Part shown: positions 40,179 to 53,536 of the stretch, piece by piece
Layout of the letters: each line of letters begins with the position of its first letter
How positions within the stretch are numbered: the first letter of the stretch is position 1
DNA from: Sphingomonas_R arantia
Lineage (GTDB): Bacteria > Pseudomonadota > Alphaproteobacteria > Sphingomonadales > Sphingomonadaceae
Length of the DNA stretch: 64,000 bases
Direction: 5' to 3'
Assembly (NCBI RefSeq): GCF_042682045.1
Contig: NZ_JBHUGS010000001.1
Coordinates: 1,116,001 to 1,180,000 of the forward strand
Program-made: the position numbers and the translations under genes
Notes under the pieces: model-generated
The model's input: only the letters and a program-made list of their open reading frames with translations
Told to the model about the DNA's origin: nothing
Database searches by the model: none

Positions 40179-40186
40179 TTTGGGGT

Positions 40187-41363
40187 TTAGCCCAGCGGGC
40201 CCTTTGGGGGTTTGCCGCCGCTGCGGCGGTGTTCGGCGATGCGGAGATAGGCGTCGAGCAGCGTCTGGTTGACGGCGTCCCAGGTGTAGCGTTGCGCGGC
40301 GGTGGCGCCGGCATGGCCCGCGGCGCGGCGCATGGCGTCGTCGCCGATGTAGGTGGCCAGGCTGTCGGCGAAGGCCTCGACGCCGCCCGGCGCGATGAGG
40401 CGGCCGCTGACGCCGTCGTCGACGAGGCTTTCGCTGCCGGTGGCGCGCGCGGCGACGACGGGGAGGCCGACGGCCATCGCCTCAAGCGTGACGTTGCCGA
40501 AGGTTTCGGTGACGGACGGGTTGAACAGGATGTCCATCGAGGCGAGCGCGCGACCGAGGTCGGTGCCGGTCTGCTGCCCGGTAAAGATCGCGTCGGGCAG
40601 CCGCTGTTCGAACCAGGCACGCGCGGGGCCTTCGCCGACGATCAGCACGCGGTGCGCGATGCCGCGGCGGCGCAGGCGGTCGATCGTGTCGGAGAAAACG
40701 TCGAGGCCCTTCTCCATCACCAGCCGGCCGAGAAAACCGACCACGACGTCGTTGTCGTGGATGCCGAGCGCGCGGCGCCAGTCCATGCTGCGGCGGGTGG
40801 GCGTGAAGACTTCATGGTCGACGCCGCGCGACCAGATGCCGACATCGTAGTTCATCCGCTGTTCGCGGAGCAGCTGGGCCATCGATTCGGACGGCGCGAA
40901 GATCGCGTCGCAGCGCCGGTAGAAGCGCCGCAGGATCGCGGCGACGGCGGGTTCGAGGAAGGTCAGCCCGTAGTAGCGCGGATAGGTTTCGAACCGCGTG
41001 TGGACCGAGGCGACGACCGGCACGCCGCGCGCGCGCGATGGTGACCGCGCGGTGGCTGACGAATTCGGGGCTCGCGACATGGACCATGTTGGGCGCGAAC
41101 TTCTTCAGGTCCGTGCGGGCGTGCGGCGAGATGAGCAGCGGCAGGCGATACTCGCCGCGGCCGGGGAACGGCACCGACGGGATGTTGACGACCTTGCCGA
41201 CCGAGGCGAACGCCGGCTTGTCGGTGCGCGGGGAATAGATCCGGACCTGCGCGCCCTGGCGCTGAAGGTAGCCGACGAGCCGGTTGAGCGCCTGGTTCGC
41301 GCCATCCCGTACGTAATTGTAGTTACCGCTGAACAGGGCGACACGAAGTTCGGATGGCTGCAT
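40187..41363 (-). pseudogene. GT4-type glycosyltransferase split by a frameshift
   Basis: Two reading frames together make one complete glycosyltransferase family 4 protein. The N-terminal part (from ATG at 41361-41363) has LRVALFSGNYNYVRDGANQALNRL and runs in frame through VHVASPEFVSHRAVTIAR. The C-terminal part continues at GVPVVASVHTRFETYPRYYG and includes VGFLGRLVMEKGLD, VGEGPARAWFEQRLP, NPSVTETFGNVTLEAMAVGLPVVA (donor-binding Glu motif). The switch lies in an alternating GC tract at about 41028-41037: it has five GC units, where six would restore the frame and give the expected IARARGVPVV. Either a real slippage mutation or a sequencing error. The restored protein would have about 389 residues. 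Confidence 0.85.
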
Positions 41364-41498
41364 CGTGCGCGCCTAGCCTGTCCTGCCGGTGGATGCCATC
41401 GGAACCGAACGGCTCCGTAACCACTTGCGGCGGGTCGTGGCATCTTGGCCACGCCGGATCGGACGCGTCATCGCGTGGGGAGCGCGGCCTCGATAGAA

Positions 41499-41540
41499 GA
41501 CCATGGACGGCTCGGCTCGGGGCCGGCGCCGTCCATGGTC
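41499..41540 (-). terminator. terminator-like hairpin after the SWIB gene
   Basis: GACCATGGACGGC and GCCGTCCATGGTC form a perfect 13-bp stem around a GC-rich loop, 7 bases past the SWIB stop. The following minus-strand TTCTAT is only a weak T-run. Confidence 0.55.
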
Positions 41541-41547
41541 GGTCGTC

Positions 41548-41904
41548 CTACTTCAGGTGAGCGGACAGATGCTTGTTCATCTCGAACATGCTGACGCTCT
41601 TCTTGCCAAAGATCTTCTCGAGCTTGGCATCGGCGTTGATCTGGCGCTTGTCCTTGGGATCCTGGAGATCGTTCGCCTTGATATAGACCCACATCTTGGA
41701 CACGACTTCACCGCGGGCGAGCATGTCGCTGCCGACGATCTCGGCCAGTTCGGCGGAGGGCTGGACGGGCTTGTGAATGCCGTCGGTGCGCTTGCCCTCG
41801 GGAGCGGCGGCAACCTTGGTTGCGGCGGCTTTCTTCGGGGCGGCCTTCTTCGCGGCCGGCTTGGTGTCTTCCTTTGCGGCCGCATCGGCCTTCTTGGCTA
41901 CCAT
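41548..41904 (-). CDS. SWIB/MDM2 domain protein
   Basis: 118 residues from ATG at 41902-41904 (GGGAGA upstream on the minus strand). First 40 residues are Lys/Ala-rich, like a DNA-binding histone tail (KKAAPKKAAATK). Residues about 45-118 are a SWIB domain (GIHKPVQPSAELAEIVGSDMLARGEVVSKMWVYIKANDLQDPKDKRQI...KSVSMFEMNKHLSAHLK). SWIB domains occur in eukaryotic chromatin remodellers and in some bacteria such as Chlamydia. Function in Alphaproteobacteria is unknown; a nucleoid-associated role is inferred from the tail. Just downstream of rpoC. Confidence 0.92.
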   Translation of the reverse strand: MVAKKADAAAKEDTKPAAKKAAPKKAAATKVAAAPEGKRTDGIHKPVQPSAELAEIVGSDMLARGEVVSKMWVYIKANDLQDPKDKRQINADAKLEKIFGKKSVSMFEMNKHLSAHLK

Positions 41905-42002
41905 CGTCACGTCTCCCTGTTTGTCGAACGGGTCATTGAACGTCCGCCCTGCACGGATTGTTGCGCTTTTCCCGTCGTCCGACAAGAGGCGACAAAAGAG
42001 TA

Positions 42003-42047
42003 GGAGAAAACGGAAAACGCCGCCGCCCCCTTTCGGGGACGACGGCG
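42003..42047 (-). terminator. Rho-independent terminator of rpoBC
   Basis: On the minus strand a GC-rich stem of about 13 positions with two mismatches closes on a GAAA tetraloop, followed by GTTTTCCGTTTTC. It begins about 30 bases after the rpoC stop. Confidence 0.75.
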
Positions 42048-42075
42048 CCGTCCGCTTGCACGATCGATCCGGGGA

Positions 42076-46377
<4,302 letters not shown>

Positions 46378-46402
46378 GGAAGAACCTCTCTGAAATCTCT
46401 GA

Positions 46403-46496
46403 CCCTCTCCCGTGGGAAGAGGGCGGGAGGGTGAGGGGGCGTAGTGGCTACGCGCGTCCCTCGCCCCGACCCTCTCCCGCCGAAACGGGAGAGGGG
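46403..46496. repeat. family E palindromic repeat between rpoB and rpoC
   Basis: CCCTCTCCCGTGGGAAGAGG at one end and CCCTCTCCCGCCGAAACGGG then AGAGGG at the other; the latter alone makes a perfect hairpin. Makes up most of the 129-base rpoB-rpoC spacer. Related simpler copies lie at about 1416-1451 and 10797-10915. Confidence 0.85.
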
Positions 46497-46506
46497 GCAG
46501 GTCGGC

Positions 46507-49500
46507 TTACTCGGCGGCGTCGGCCAGCTCTTCGGCGGTCGGTTCGTGGGTGTTGAGTTCCACGTTCAGGCCGAGCGAGCGCATTTCCTTGACCAGCACG
46601 TTGAAGCTTTCCGGAATGCCGGCCTCGAACGTGTCGTCGCCCTTGACGATCGCCTCGTAGACCTTGGTGCGGCCAACGACGTCGTCGGACTTCACCGTCA
46701 GCATTTCCTGCAACGTGTAGGCGGCGCCGTAGGCCTGGAGTGCCCAGACCTCCATCTCGCCGAAGCGCTGACCACCGAACTGCGCCTTACCACCCAGCGG
46801 CTGCTGCGTGACGAGCGAGTAGGGGCCGATCGACCGGGCGTGGATCTTGTCGTCCACGAGATGGTGCAGCTTCAGCATGTAGATGTAGCCGACCGTCACC
46901 TTGCGATCGAACTGATCGCCGGTGCGACCGTCGAAGAGATCGGACTGACCGCTCTCGTCGAGGCCCGCGAGCCGCAGCATCGCCGCCACGTCCGCTTCGC
47001 GCGCGCCGTCGAACACCGGCGTCGCCATCGGCACGCCGTTCTTCAGGACGGCGGCCAGGTCGACGATCTGCTCGTCGGTCCGGCTGTCGATGTCGGCATG
47101 GTACTGCTCGCCATAGACGTACTTCAGACGCTCCTTCACCGCTTCCGGCGGCGAACCGGCCTGCGTGACGCCGTCCGGATTGGCTTCGCGCCATTCCTCG
47201 AGCGCCTGCGTGACCTGCTGCCCCAGGCCGCGTGCGGCCCAGCCCAGATGCGTCTCGAAGATCTGACCCACGTTCATGCGCGACGGCACGCCGAGCGGGT
47301 TGAGCACGATATCGACCGGCGTCCCGTCGGCGAGGAACGGCATGTCCTCGTTCGGCAGGATGCGGCTGATGACGCCCTTGTTCCCGTGACGGCCGGCCAT
47401 CTTGTCGCCCGGCTGCAGCTTGCGCTTTACCGCGACGAACACCTTGACCATCTTCAGCACGCCCGGCGGCAGCTCGTCGCCGCGCTGCAGCTTCTCGACA
47501 CGGTCCTCGAACCGCTTCACGATGATGCTGACCGCGTCGTCATACTGCGCCTTCACGGCCTCCAGATCGGACTGGCGGGCGTCGTCGGCGACGGCGAACT
47601 TCCACCAGTCACGCTTCTCGACAGTGTCGAGCAGCGCCTGATCGATTGCCGTACCCTTGCGGATGCCCTTGGGGGCGGCCGCAGCGGTCTGGCCGACCAG
47701 CATGTCCTGCAAGCGGGCGTAGGAGGACCGGTTGAGGATGCCGCGTTCGTCTTCGCGGTCCTTAGTCAGCCGGTCAATCTCCTCGCGCTCGATCGCCATC
47801 GCGCGCTCGTCCTTGTCGATGCCGTGACGGTTGAAGACGCGGACGTCGACGACCGTACCGGACACGCCCGGCGGCAGGCGGAGCGAGGTGTCGCGCACGT
47901 CCGACGCCTTTTCACCGAAGATGGCGCGGAGAAGCTTCTCCTCCGGCGTCATCGGCGATTCGCCCTTCGGCGTGATCTTGCCGGCGAGGATATCGCCCGG
48001 CTCGACCTCGGCCCCGACATAGACGATGCCCGCCTCGTCGAGGTTGCGCAACGCCTCTTCACCCACGTTCGGGATGTCGCGGGTGATGTCTTCCGGCCCG
48101 AGCTTCGTGTCGCGGGCCATCACTTCGAACTCGTCGATATGGATCGACGTGAACACGTCGTCCTTCACGATCCGCTCGGAGATGAGGATGGAATCCTCGT
48201 AGTTGTACCCGTTCCACGGCATGAACGCGACGAGCGTGTTCCGGCCGAGCGCGAGTTCGCCGAACTCGGTCGACGGACCGTCGGCGAGCACAGTGCCCTT
48301 GTCGACGATGTCGCCGACCTTCACCAGCGGACGCTGGTTGATGCAGGTCGACTGGTTCGACCGCTGGAACTTCATCAGCGTGTAGATATCGACACCGGAC
48401 TTGCCGGCTTCGATGCCTTCCGTCGCGCGGATGACGATACGGGCGGCGTCGACCTGATCGACCACACCGCCGCGCTTGGCGGAGATAGCGGCACCGGAGT
48501 CCCGGGCCACAGTCTCTTCCATGCCGGTGCCGACGAACGGCGCCTCGGCACGGACCAGCGGCACGGCCTGACGCTGCATGTTGGAGCCCATCAGCGCGCG
48601 GTTGGCGTCATCGTTTTCCAGGAACGGAATGAGCGATGCTGCAACCGACACGAGCTGCTTCGGGCTGACGTCCATCAGCGTGATGTGGTCGCGCGGGGCG
48701 ATCAGGAACTCGCCGGCCTCGCGGCTGGAGATGATCTCCTCGACGAAGCCACCGGTCTCGTCCAGCTCGGCATTGGCCTGCGCGATCGTGTGCTTGGCCT
48801 CCTCCATGGCGGAGAGGTACACGACCTCGTCCGACACCTTGCCGTCGATGACCTTGCGGTACGGCGTCTCGATGAAGCCGTACTTGTTCACGCGGCTGAA
48901 CGACGCCAGCGAGTTGATCAGACCGATGTTCGGGCCTTCCGGCGTTTCGATCGGGCAGATGCGGCCGTAATGGGTCGGGTGAACGTCGCGGACTTCGAAG
49001 CCAGCGCGCTCACGCGTCAGACCACCTGGCCCGAGCGCCGAGACGCGACGCTTGTGCGTTACTTCGGACAGCGGGTTCGTCTGATCCATGAACTGCGACA
49101 GCTGCGACGAGCCGAAGAATTCACGCACCGCGGCGACCGCCGGCTTGGCGTTGATGAGGTCGTTCGGCATGACCGTCGACACGTCGACCGAGGACATCCG
49201 CTCCTTCACGGCGCGCTCCATGCGGAGCAGGCCGACGCGGTACTGGTTCTCGAGCAGCTCGCCCACCGAACGCACGCGGCGGTTGCCGAGATTGTCGATG
49301 TCGTCGATCTCGCCCTTGCCGTCCTTGAGGTTCACGAGCGTCTTGACGACCTCGAGAATATCCTCGGCGCGCAGCGTGGTGACGGTGTCCTCGACGTCGA
49401 GGTCGAGGCGCATGTTGAGCTTCACGCGGCCGACGGCGGAGAGGTCGTAGCGCTCCGGATCGAAGAACAGACCGGAGAACAGCGACTCCGCGGTCTCCTT

Positions 49501-50670
49501 CGTCGGCGGCTCGCCGGGGCGCATGACGCGGTAGATCTCGGACAGCGCATGATCGCGGTCCTCGACCTTGTCGGCCTTCAGCGTGTTGCGGATCCACGGA
49601 CCCGTTGCGACGTGATCGATGTCGAGCAGTTCGAGCTGCTCGATGCCGGCGGCGTCGAGCATTTCGAGGTTCTCAGGCGACACTTCGTCACCGGCCTCGA
49701 TGTAGATCCGGCCGGTCGACTCGTCGATCAGGTCGAACGCGCTGTAGCGACCGAAGATCTCCTCGGTCGGGATCAGCAGCATCGTCAGGCCGTCCTTGGC
49801 CGCCTTGTTGGCGGCGCGGGGCGAAATCTTGGTGCCGGCGGGGAACACGGCTTCGCCGGTCTCCGCGTTGACGACGTCGAACGACGGCTTCTGGCCACGC
49901 CAATTCTCGACGACATAAGGCACCTGCCAGCCACCCTGGCCGCGGACGTAGGTCGCCGTGCCGTAGAAGTGGTTGAGGATGTCCTCGTCGTTCATGCCGA
50001 GCGCATAGAGCAGCGTCGTGACCGGCAACTTGCGCTTGCGATCGATGCGGACGTTGACGATGTCCTTGGCGTCGAATTCGAAATCGAGCCACGAACCGCG
50101 ATACGGAATGACCCGTGCGGCGAACAGATACTTGCCCGATGCGTGCGTCTTGCCGCGATCATGATCGAACAGGACGCCCGGCGAACGATGCATCTGGCTG
50201 ACGATCACGCGTTCCGTGCCGTTGACGATGAACGTGCCGTTCGACGTCATGAGCGGCATGTCGCCCATGTAGACGTCCTGCTCCTTGATATCGAGCACCG
50301 AGCGGGTTTCCGTGTCCGGATCCACTTCGAACACGATCAGGCGCAGCGTGACGCGCATCGGCGCCGCATAGGTGATGCCGCGCTGGCGGCACTCGTCGGT
50401 GTCGAACTTCGGCTCTTCCAGCTCGTAGTTCACGAAATCAAGCTCGGCGGTGCCGGCGAAATCGCGGATCGGGAAGACGCTGCGCAGCGTCTTTTCCAGG
50501 CCGGAGATGTAGTTGTCCTCGGGACGCGAGCGCAGGAAATGCTCGTAGCTTTCGCGCTGCACCTCGATCAGGTTCGGCATCTGCACGACTTCGTGGATGT
50601 TGCCGAACACCTTGCGGATGCGCTTCTTCGCGGCACCTTGCACGGTTGGGGTAATTGCCTGGGTCGCCAT
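46507..50670 (-). CDS. rpoB: DNA-directed RNA polymerase subunit beta
   Basis: 1387 residues from ATG at 50668-50670, with GAAGGA upstream. Recognisable throughout: start KKRIRKVFGNIHEVVQMPNLI, rifampicin region GSSQLSQFMDQTNPLSEVTHKRRVSALGPGG (with the usual wild-type Asp, His and Ser), MLPNEDMPFLADG-type loop and GGKAQFGGQRFGEMEVWALQA near the end. The frame stays open 98 codons upstream with no family match; I take this as leader, not protein. Upstream there is no rplJ-rplL pair. Confidence 0.99.
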   Translation of the reverse strand: MATQAITPTVQGAAKKRIRKVFGNIHEVVQMPNLIEVQRESYEHFLRSRPEDNYISGLEKTLRSVFPIRDFAGTAELDFVNYELEEPKFDTDECRQRGITYAAPMRVTLRLIVFEVDPDTETRSVLDIKEQDVYMGDMPLMTSNGTFIVNGTERVIVSQMHRSPGVLFDHDRGKTHASGKYLFAARVIPYRGSWLDFEFDAKDIVNVRIDRKRKLPVTTLLYALGMNDEDILNHFYGTATYVRGQGGWQVPYVVENWRGQKPSFDVVNAETGEAVFPAGTKISPRAANKAAKDGLTMLLIPTEEIFGRYSAFDLIDESTGRIYIEAGDEVSPENLEMLDAAGIEQLELLDIDHVATGPWIRNTLKADKVEDRDHALSEIYRVMRPGEPPTKETAESLFSGLFFDPERYDLSAVGRVKLNMRLDLDVEDTVTTLRAEDILEVVKTLVNLKDGKGEIDDIDNLGNRRVRSVGELLENQYRVGLLRMERAVKERMSSVDVSTVMPNDLINAKPAVAAVREFFGSSQLSQFMDQTNPLSEVTHKRRVSALGPGGLTRERAGFEVRDVHPTHYGRICPIETPEGPNIGLINSLASFSRVNKYGFIETPYRKVIDGKVSDEVVYLSAMEEAKHTIAQANAELDETGGFVEEIISSREAGEFLIAPRDHITLMDVSPKQLVSVAASLIPFLENDDANRALMGSNMQRQAVPLVRAEAPFVGTGMEETVARDSGAAISAKRGGVVDQVDAARIVIRATEGIEAGKSGVDIYTLMKFQRSNQSTCINQRPLVKVGDIVDKGTVLADGPSTEFGELALGRNTLVAFMPWNGYNYEDSILISERIVKDDVFTSIHIDEFEVMARDTKLGPEDITRDIPNVGEEALRNLDEAGIVYVGAEVEPGDILAGKITPKGESPMTPEEKLLRAIFGEKASDVRDTSLRLPPGVSGTVVDVRVFNRHGIDKDERAMAIEREEIDRLTKDREDERGILNRSSYARLQDMLVGQTAAAAPKGIRKGTAIDQALLDTVEKRDWWKFAVADDARQSDLEAVKAQYDDAVSIIVKRFEDRVEKLQRGDELPPGVLKMVKVFVAVKRKLQPGDKMAGRHGNKGVISRILPNEDMPFLADGTPVDIVLNPLGVPSRMNVGQIFETHLGWAARGLGQQVTQALEEWREANPDGVTQAGSPPEAVKERLKYVYGEQYHADIDSRTDEQIVDLAAVLKNGVPMATPVFDGAREADVAAMLRLAGLDESGQSDLFDGRTGDQFDRKVTVGYIYMLKLHHLVDDKIHARSIGPYSLVTQQPLGGKAQFGGQRFGEMEVWALQAYGAAYTLQEMLTVKSDDVVGRTKVYEAIVKGDDTFEAGIPESFNVLVKEMRSLGLNVELNTHEPTAEELADAAE

Positions 50671-50982
50671 GGATGATCCTTCGCGCTCAAATTCGTCGGC
50701 GCACTTTGCAGTGCCGCCGAAGGCCGGTTCGTCACGATCGCCACCCTGGGAAAGGGCCGGATCGCAGAGGCGCAGCACGACAAAAAGCTGCGACATCCGA
50801 GTGGATATCGCAGTCTCAGCGTCATGATGTCCGTGCTTCCCAATGCGTCGCGATCCGTCGCGCAATGTCGGATCGTGTCCCGGGAAGACCAGATCGCCGC
50901 CCCGGCCCTTGCGGACCGGAGCGACTGTTGGATTTGATATAGACCGCGGGGGAACAAAAGCCAACCCCTACGAACCCGTCGA
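50671..50982 (-). other. 312-base leader and promoter region of rpoB
   Basis: No separate gene was seen. A promoter candidate is at 50936-50964, which predicts a leader of about 260 bases. The region contains no evident riboswitch. It remains open in the rpoB frame for its whole length, which could be chance in GC-rich DNA or a real upstream extension. Confidence 0.5.
50936..50964 (-). promoter_or_regulatory. sigma-70-like promoter of rpoBC
   Basis: On the minus strand TTGGCT (50959-50964), 17 bases, TATATC (50936-50941). This is the best -35/-10 pair upstream of rpoB. Confidence 0.6.
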
Positions 50983-51591
50983 TCAGGGGAGGGTTGCGCT
51001 GGTCGCGACGGCGCGGGCGGCTTCGATGCCATTAGCGAAATAGTGGATCGCGGGTGCCTCGAACGTCACCATGTAGAGCCGGCCGTCGACGATGGCGGCA
51101 TAGCCTTCGCCCAGGCGCTCGACCTCTTCGTCGGGTCGAGTGAACTTGTAGGCGAAATGGACGCCCTTGCGACCGGCGAAGGCGGCGGGCTCGACGCGGC
51201 CGATCTCCATCAGCGGCGTGTCGAATACCACGCGGTAGGTCTGTTCGAACAGCGCGGGCAGATCGTTCAGCAGCATCGTGCCGCTGAAACGCGGCAACGG
51301 CTTCGACTTCTTCGACACTTCCCGCACGATCGGCTTGCCGTCCTCGATCCCGCCGTAGAAGGTCAGGTCGTTGAGCGTATCGCCGTCGAGCGTCCAGGTT
51401 TCGGCGCTTCGCCCAGGGCGGGCCCCGAGCCGGTTCCATTCGGTCGGCGGGGTTACGGTCAGCTTCGACTTGGCGACCGTGACCGGCGTGCCGCCCGGAA
51501 CCAGCGAGTTGCCGGCGATGGCGGGTGTGGCCAGTGTGGCGGTCAGGACAAGCGCCGCGAGGCGGAGAGACATCATCGGCTGGTCCTTCAT
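50983..51591 (-). CDS. exported protein, unknown function
   Basis: 202 residues from ATG at 51589-51591 (two further ATGs within seven codons). Signal peptide SLRLAALVLTATLATPAIAG. The mature part (VTVAKSKLTVTPPTEWNRLG, AETWTLDGDTLNDLTFYGG, GVHFAYKFTRPDEEVERLGEGYAAIVDGRLYMVTFEAPAIHYF) looks like one periplasmic alpha/beta domain. No named family recognised. The ATGA overlap with the upstream M48 gene means it is made together with that protease, perhaps as an inhibitor or accessory factor. Confidence 0.8.
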   Translation of the reverse strand: MKDQPMMSLRLAALVLTATLATPAIAGNSLVPGGTPVTVAKSKLTVTPPTEWNRLGARPGRSAETWTLDGDTLNDLTFYGGIEDGKPIVREVSKKSKPLPRFSGTMLLNDLPALFEQTYRVVFDTPLMEIGRVEPAAFAGRKGVHFAYKFTRPDEEVERLGEGYAAIVDGRLYMVTFEAPAIHYFANGIEAARAVATSATLP

Positions 51592-52769
51592 GACTGTTCG
51601 ATCAGGCTGCGGAGCATGGCGGCATCCTCGCAATCTGGCTTGGCGCGCAGGTAGTCGGCGAGCGCGACCTTGCCTTCGGTGACCTGTCCCGTCCGCATCA
51701 GGGCGAGCCCAAGGCCGCGGTGGGCGAGCGGATCGACCGGCCCACCGGCGATCGCCGCGCGGTAGAAACCGGCGGCTGCGACGAGGTCGCGCGGGTTGCC
51801 GCGCGTGCGGTAGAGCTCGCCGCGCGCGAACAGCAGGTCGGGCGTCCAGTTGGAGCCGGCCAGTTGGGTCAGGAGATATTCGCTGCCGCCGAAGTCGTTG
51901 CGTTTCAGCTGGTCGGCGAGGAACGCGGGACGCCATTTCTGCATCGCGGCGGCGAACGTATCGGCACCGTCGTCACCGTCGTCACCGTCCTTGATCGCGA
52001 GCTGTTTGAGGTAGCCGGCACGCTCGAGGTTGGTCGGATGGGTCGCGAAGAAGGCGGTGCGGTCGTAGCGCGTGCTGCGCTGTTGGCGACCGAGCGCCGT
52101 GGCGTCGGCTTCTTCCATCATCCGTCGCCAGAAATCGGAGAAGGCACCGGGGCGGTAGCGCGATCCGGCGAGATACTCGAAGCCGTGGATATCCGCTTCC
52201 CGCTCTTGGTTGCGCTGGTAGGAGAACACCGCGCCGTACAGGCTAGCTCGTGTCGATCCGGTCGGCGTACCGGCATATCCGCCGGCCAATCCAACCCACA
52301 TTGCGAGGTCGCCGGCAGTGCGGCCTGCCTTGAAACGTGTCAGGCTATGCCGTTTCTCAAAATGGGCGAATTCATGCGCGAGGACTGCGGCAAGCTCCGC
52401 CTCGCTCCGAACGCGCAGCAGCATGCCGGTGTAGATCTGCATGGTGCCGTTGGGTGCCATGTTCGCGTTCACGTCCGAGACGTGCATGACGTAAATTCGT
52501 ACGCCGGTGCACCGGTCCGTCCCGACCGTCTCGCAAAGCAGGCCGTGCAAGTAGGTGTTCAGTGCCTCGTCGTGAAGCACGGTCGGCGAGTCGCGCAGGG
52601 TGCGCTCGATCTCGTCGAACTCCGCCCACAGACCGCGTTCGTCGACGCTCTGCGGCTGGTACGCGCCCGCGTAGGGCGGCGGGGGCACGATGCGGGTCTT
52701 GGTCGGCGCGCTCGTTGGCGCGAGCGACAGCGCGGTCAGCAGCAGGGCGCTGCGGAGGCGGCGCGTCAT
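51588..52769 (-). CDS. M48 family metallopeptidase with TPR-like C-terminus
   Basis: 393 residues, N-terminal signal peptide (RLRSALLLTALSLAPTSA). Zinc-protease motif HEFAH (H132, E133, H136) in AVLAHEFAHFEKRHSLT, with EADIHGFEYLAGS holding the third ligand; the arrangement resembles BepA/LoiP-type periplasmic M48 proteases. Residues about 290-390 form helical repeats like tetratricopeptides. Such proteases take part in outer-membrane quality control. Middle gene of a three-gene overlapping operon. Confidence 0.92.
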   Translation of the reverse strand: MTRRLRSALLLTALSLAPTSAPTKTRIVPPPPYAGAYQPQSVDERGLWAEFDEIERTLRDSPTVLHDEALNTYLHGLLCETVGTDRCTGVRIYVMHVSDVNANMAPNGTMQIYTGMLLRVRSEAELAAVLAHEFAHFEKRHSLTRFKAGRTAGDLAMWVGLAGGYAGTPTGSTRASLYGAVFSYQRNQEREADIHGFEYLAGSRYRPGAFSDFWRRMMEEADATALGRQQRSTRYDRTAFFATHPTNLERAGYLKQLAIKDGDDGDDGADTFAAAMQKWRPAFLADQLKRNDFGGSEYLLTQLAGSNWTPDLLFARGELYRTRGNPRDLVAAAGFYRAAIAGGPVDPLAHRGLGLALMRTGQVTEGKVALADYLRAKPDCEDAAMLRSLIEQS

Positions 52770-53536
52770 GGCTGTGTCGCCGCGGTTGCGGTCTGTGTTG
52801 CGATCGCGGTGCTGCCGGGGAAATCCTCGAGCAGTTGTGCGACGCGCTTGGCGGCGCCTTCGCCGTCGCGGACGTCGCCACCCATCTGACGATCCGCGTT
52901 CAGCCAGACGAGGTCGCCGGTGCGCGCATCGACCAGCCCGGCATAGCCCTTGTGCAGGCCGGACACGATCCCGACTCCCAGGCCGGCGGCGAAGATCTGT
53001 GCGACCTTGCGGCCGGTCGAGCCGAAATGATCCTCCGTTTCGAGGAACAGGATATAGTCGGCGGAGGCGCCGCCGGGGATGTCGCGCACCCCGGGCCCAA
53101 GCGTCCAGGCGAAGGGTGCGCCCTTGCGCTTCTTGGTCGGCAGGCGGTTGCCGAGGAAGAACTGGTATGTGATGACCGCATCGGCGACGGTCGAGAAAAG
53201 CGCGCGATAGCTGGCCAGCGTGCGGGCCGGGGCGCCCACGCTATCCGGTGCGACGAAGACAGTATTGCCGAGCTTGCCCTGCGCCGTGTCGAGTGCGGTC
53301 GCGATGTTCGACTTTGCCTGGTCCGTCCAGTCGGCATTCGGTTCGAACATGCCGCCGGTGGACTGCGCGCCGACCTTGATCGTCGGCCGGACGAGCAGGA
53401 TCTTCTTCGATTCGGCGAGGAGTGTGAACCCGTCCTTCGTCGCGGATTTTTCCTGCGCCGACGCCGGACTGGCGGAGATCATGACCGCGCAGCACACTGA
53501 CGCGGCAATCGCTGCCGCTTTTAACTTTCGAACCAC
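52766..53536 (-). CDS. exported protein, unknown function
   Basis: 256 residues if started at GTG (53534-53536), which sits seven bases after a GGGGGG purine run; a TTG at 53540-53542 is the alternative. Signal peptide KAAAIAASVCCAVMISASPASAQ. The body starts with KKILLVRPTIKVG and ends with GYAGLVDARTGDLVWLNADRQMGGDVRDGEGAAKRVAQLLEDFPG; this pattern recalls periplasmic proteins of the GNA1162/CsgG-like lipoprotein group, but I am not sure of it. Overlaps the M48 protease gene by ATGA. Confidence 0.75.
   Translation of the reverse strand: MVRKLKAAAIAASVCCAVMISASPASAQEKSATKDGFTLLAESKKILLVRPTIKVGAQSTGGMFEPNADWTDQAKSNIATALDTAQGKLGNTVFVAPDSVGAPARTLASYRALFSTVADAVITYQFFLGNRLPTKKRKGAPFAWTLGPGVRDIPGGASADYILFLETEDHFGSTGRKVAQIFAAGLGVGIVSGLHKGYAGLVDARTGDLVWLNADRQMGGDVRDGEGAAKRVAQLLEDFPGSTAIATQTATAATQP

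Noticed and set aside
46444..50676. A 1410-residue open frame on the plus strand, antisense to rpoB (and a similar one of 791 residues antisense to rpoC at 44059-46434).
   Set aside because: It is a shadow of codon usage in high-GC DNA, where stop codons are rare in the reverse frame. Its composition (Arg/Val/Asp/His-rich, no domains) is typical of antisense frames and rpoB/rpoC are unquestionable.
50671..50964. A 98-codon N-terminal extension of RpoB in the same frame.
   Set aside because: RpoB everywhere starts near the ATG at 50670, a purine-rich site precedes that ATG, and the extension contains a candidate promoter and no conserved residues.
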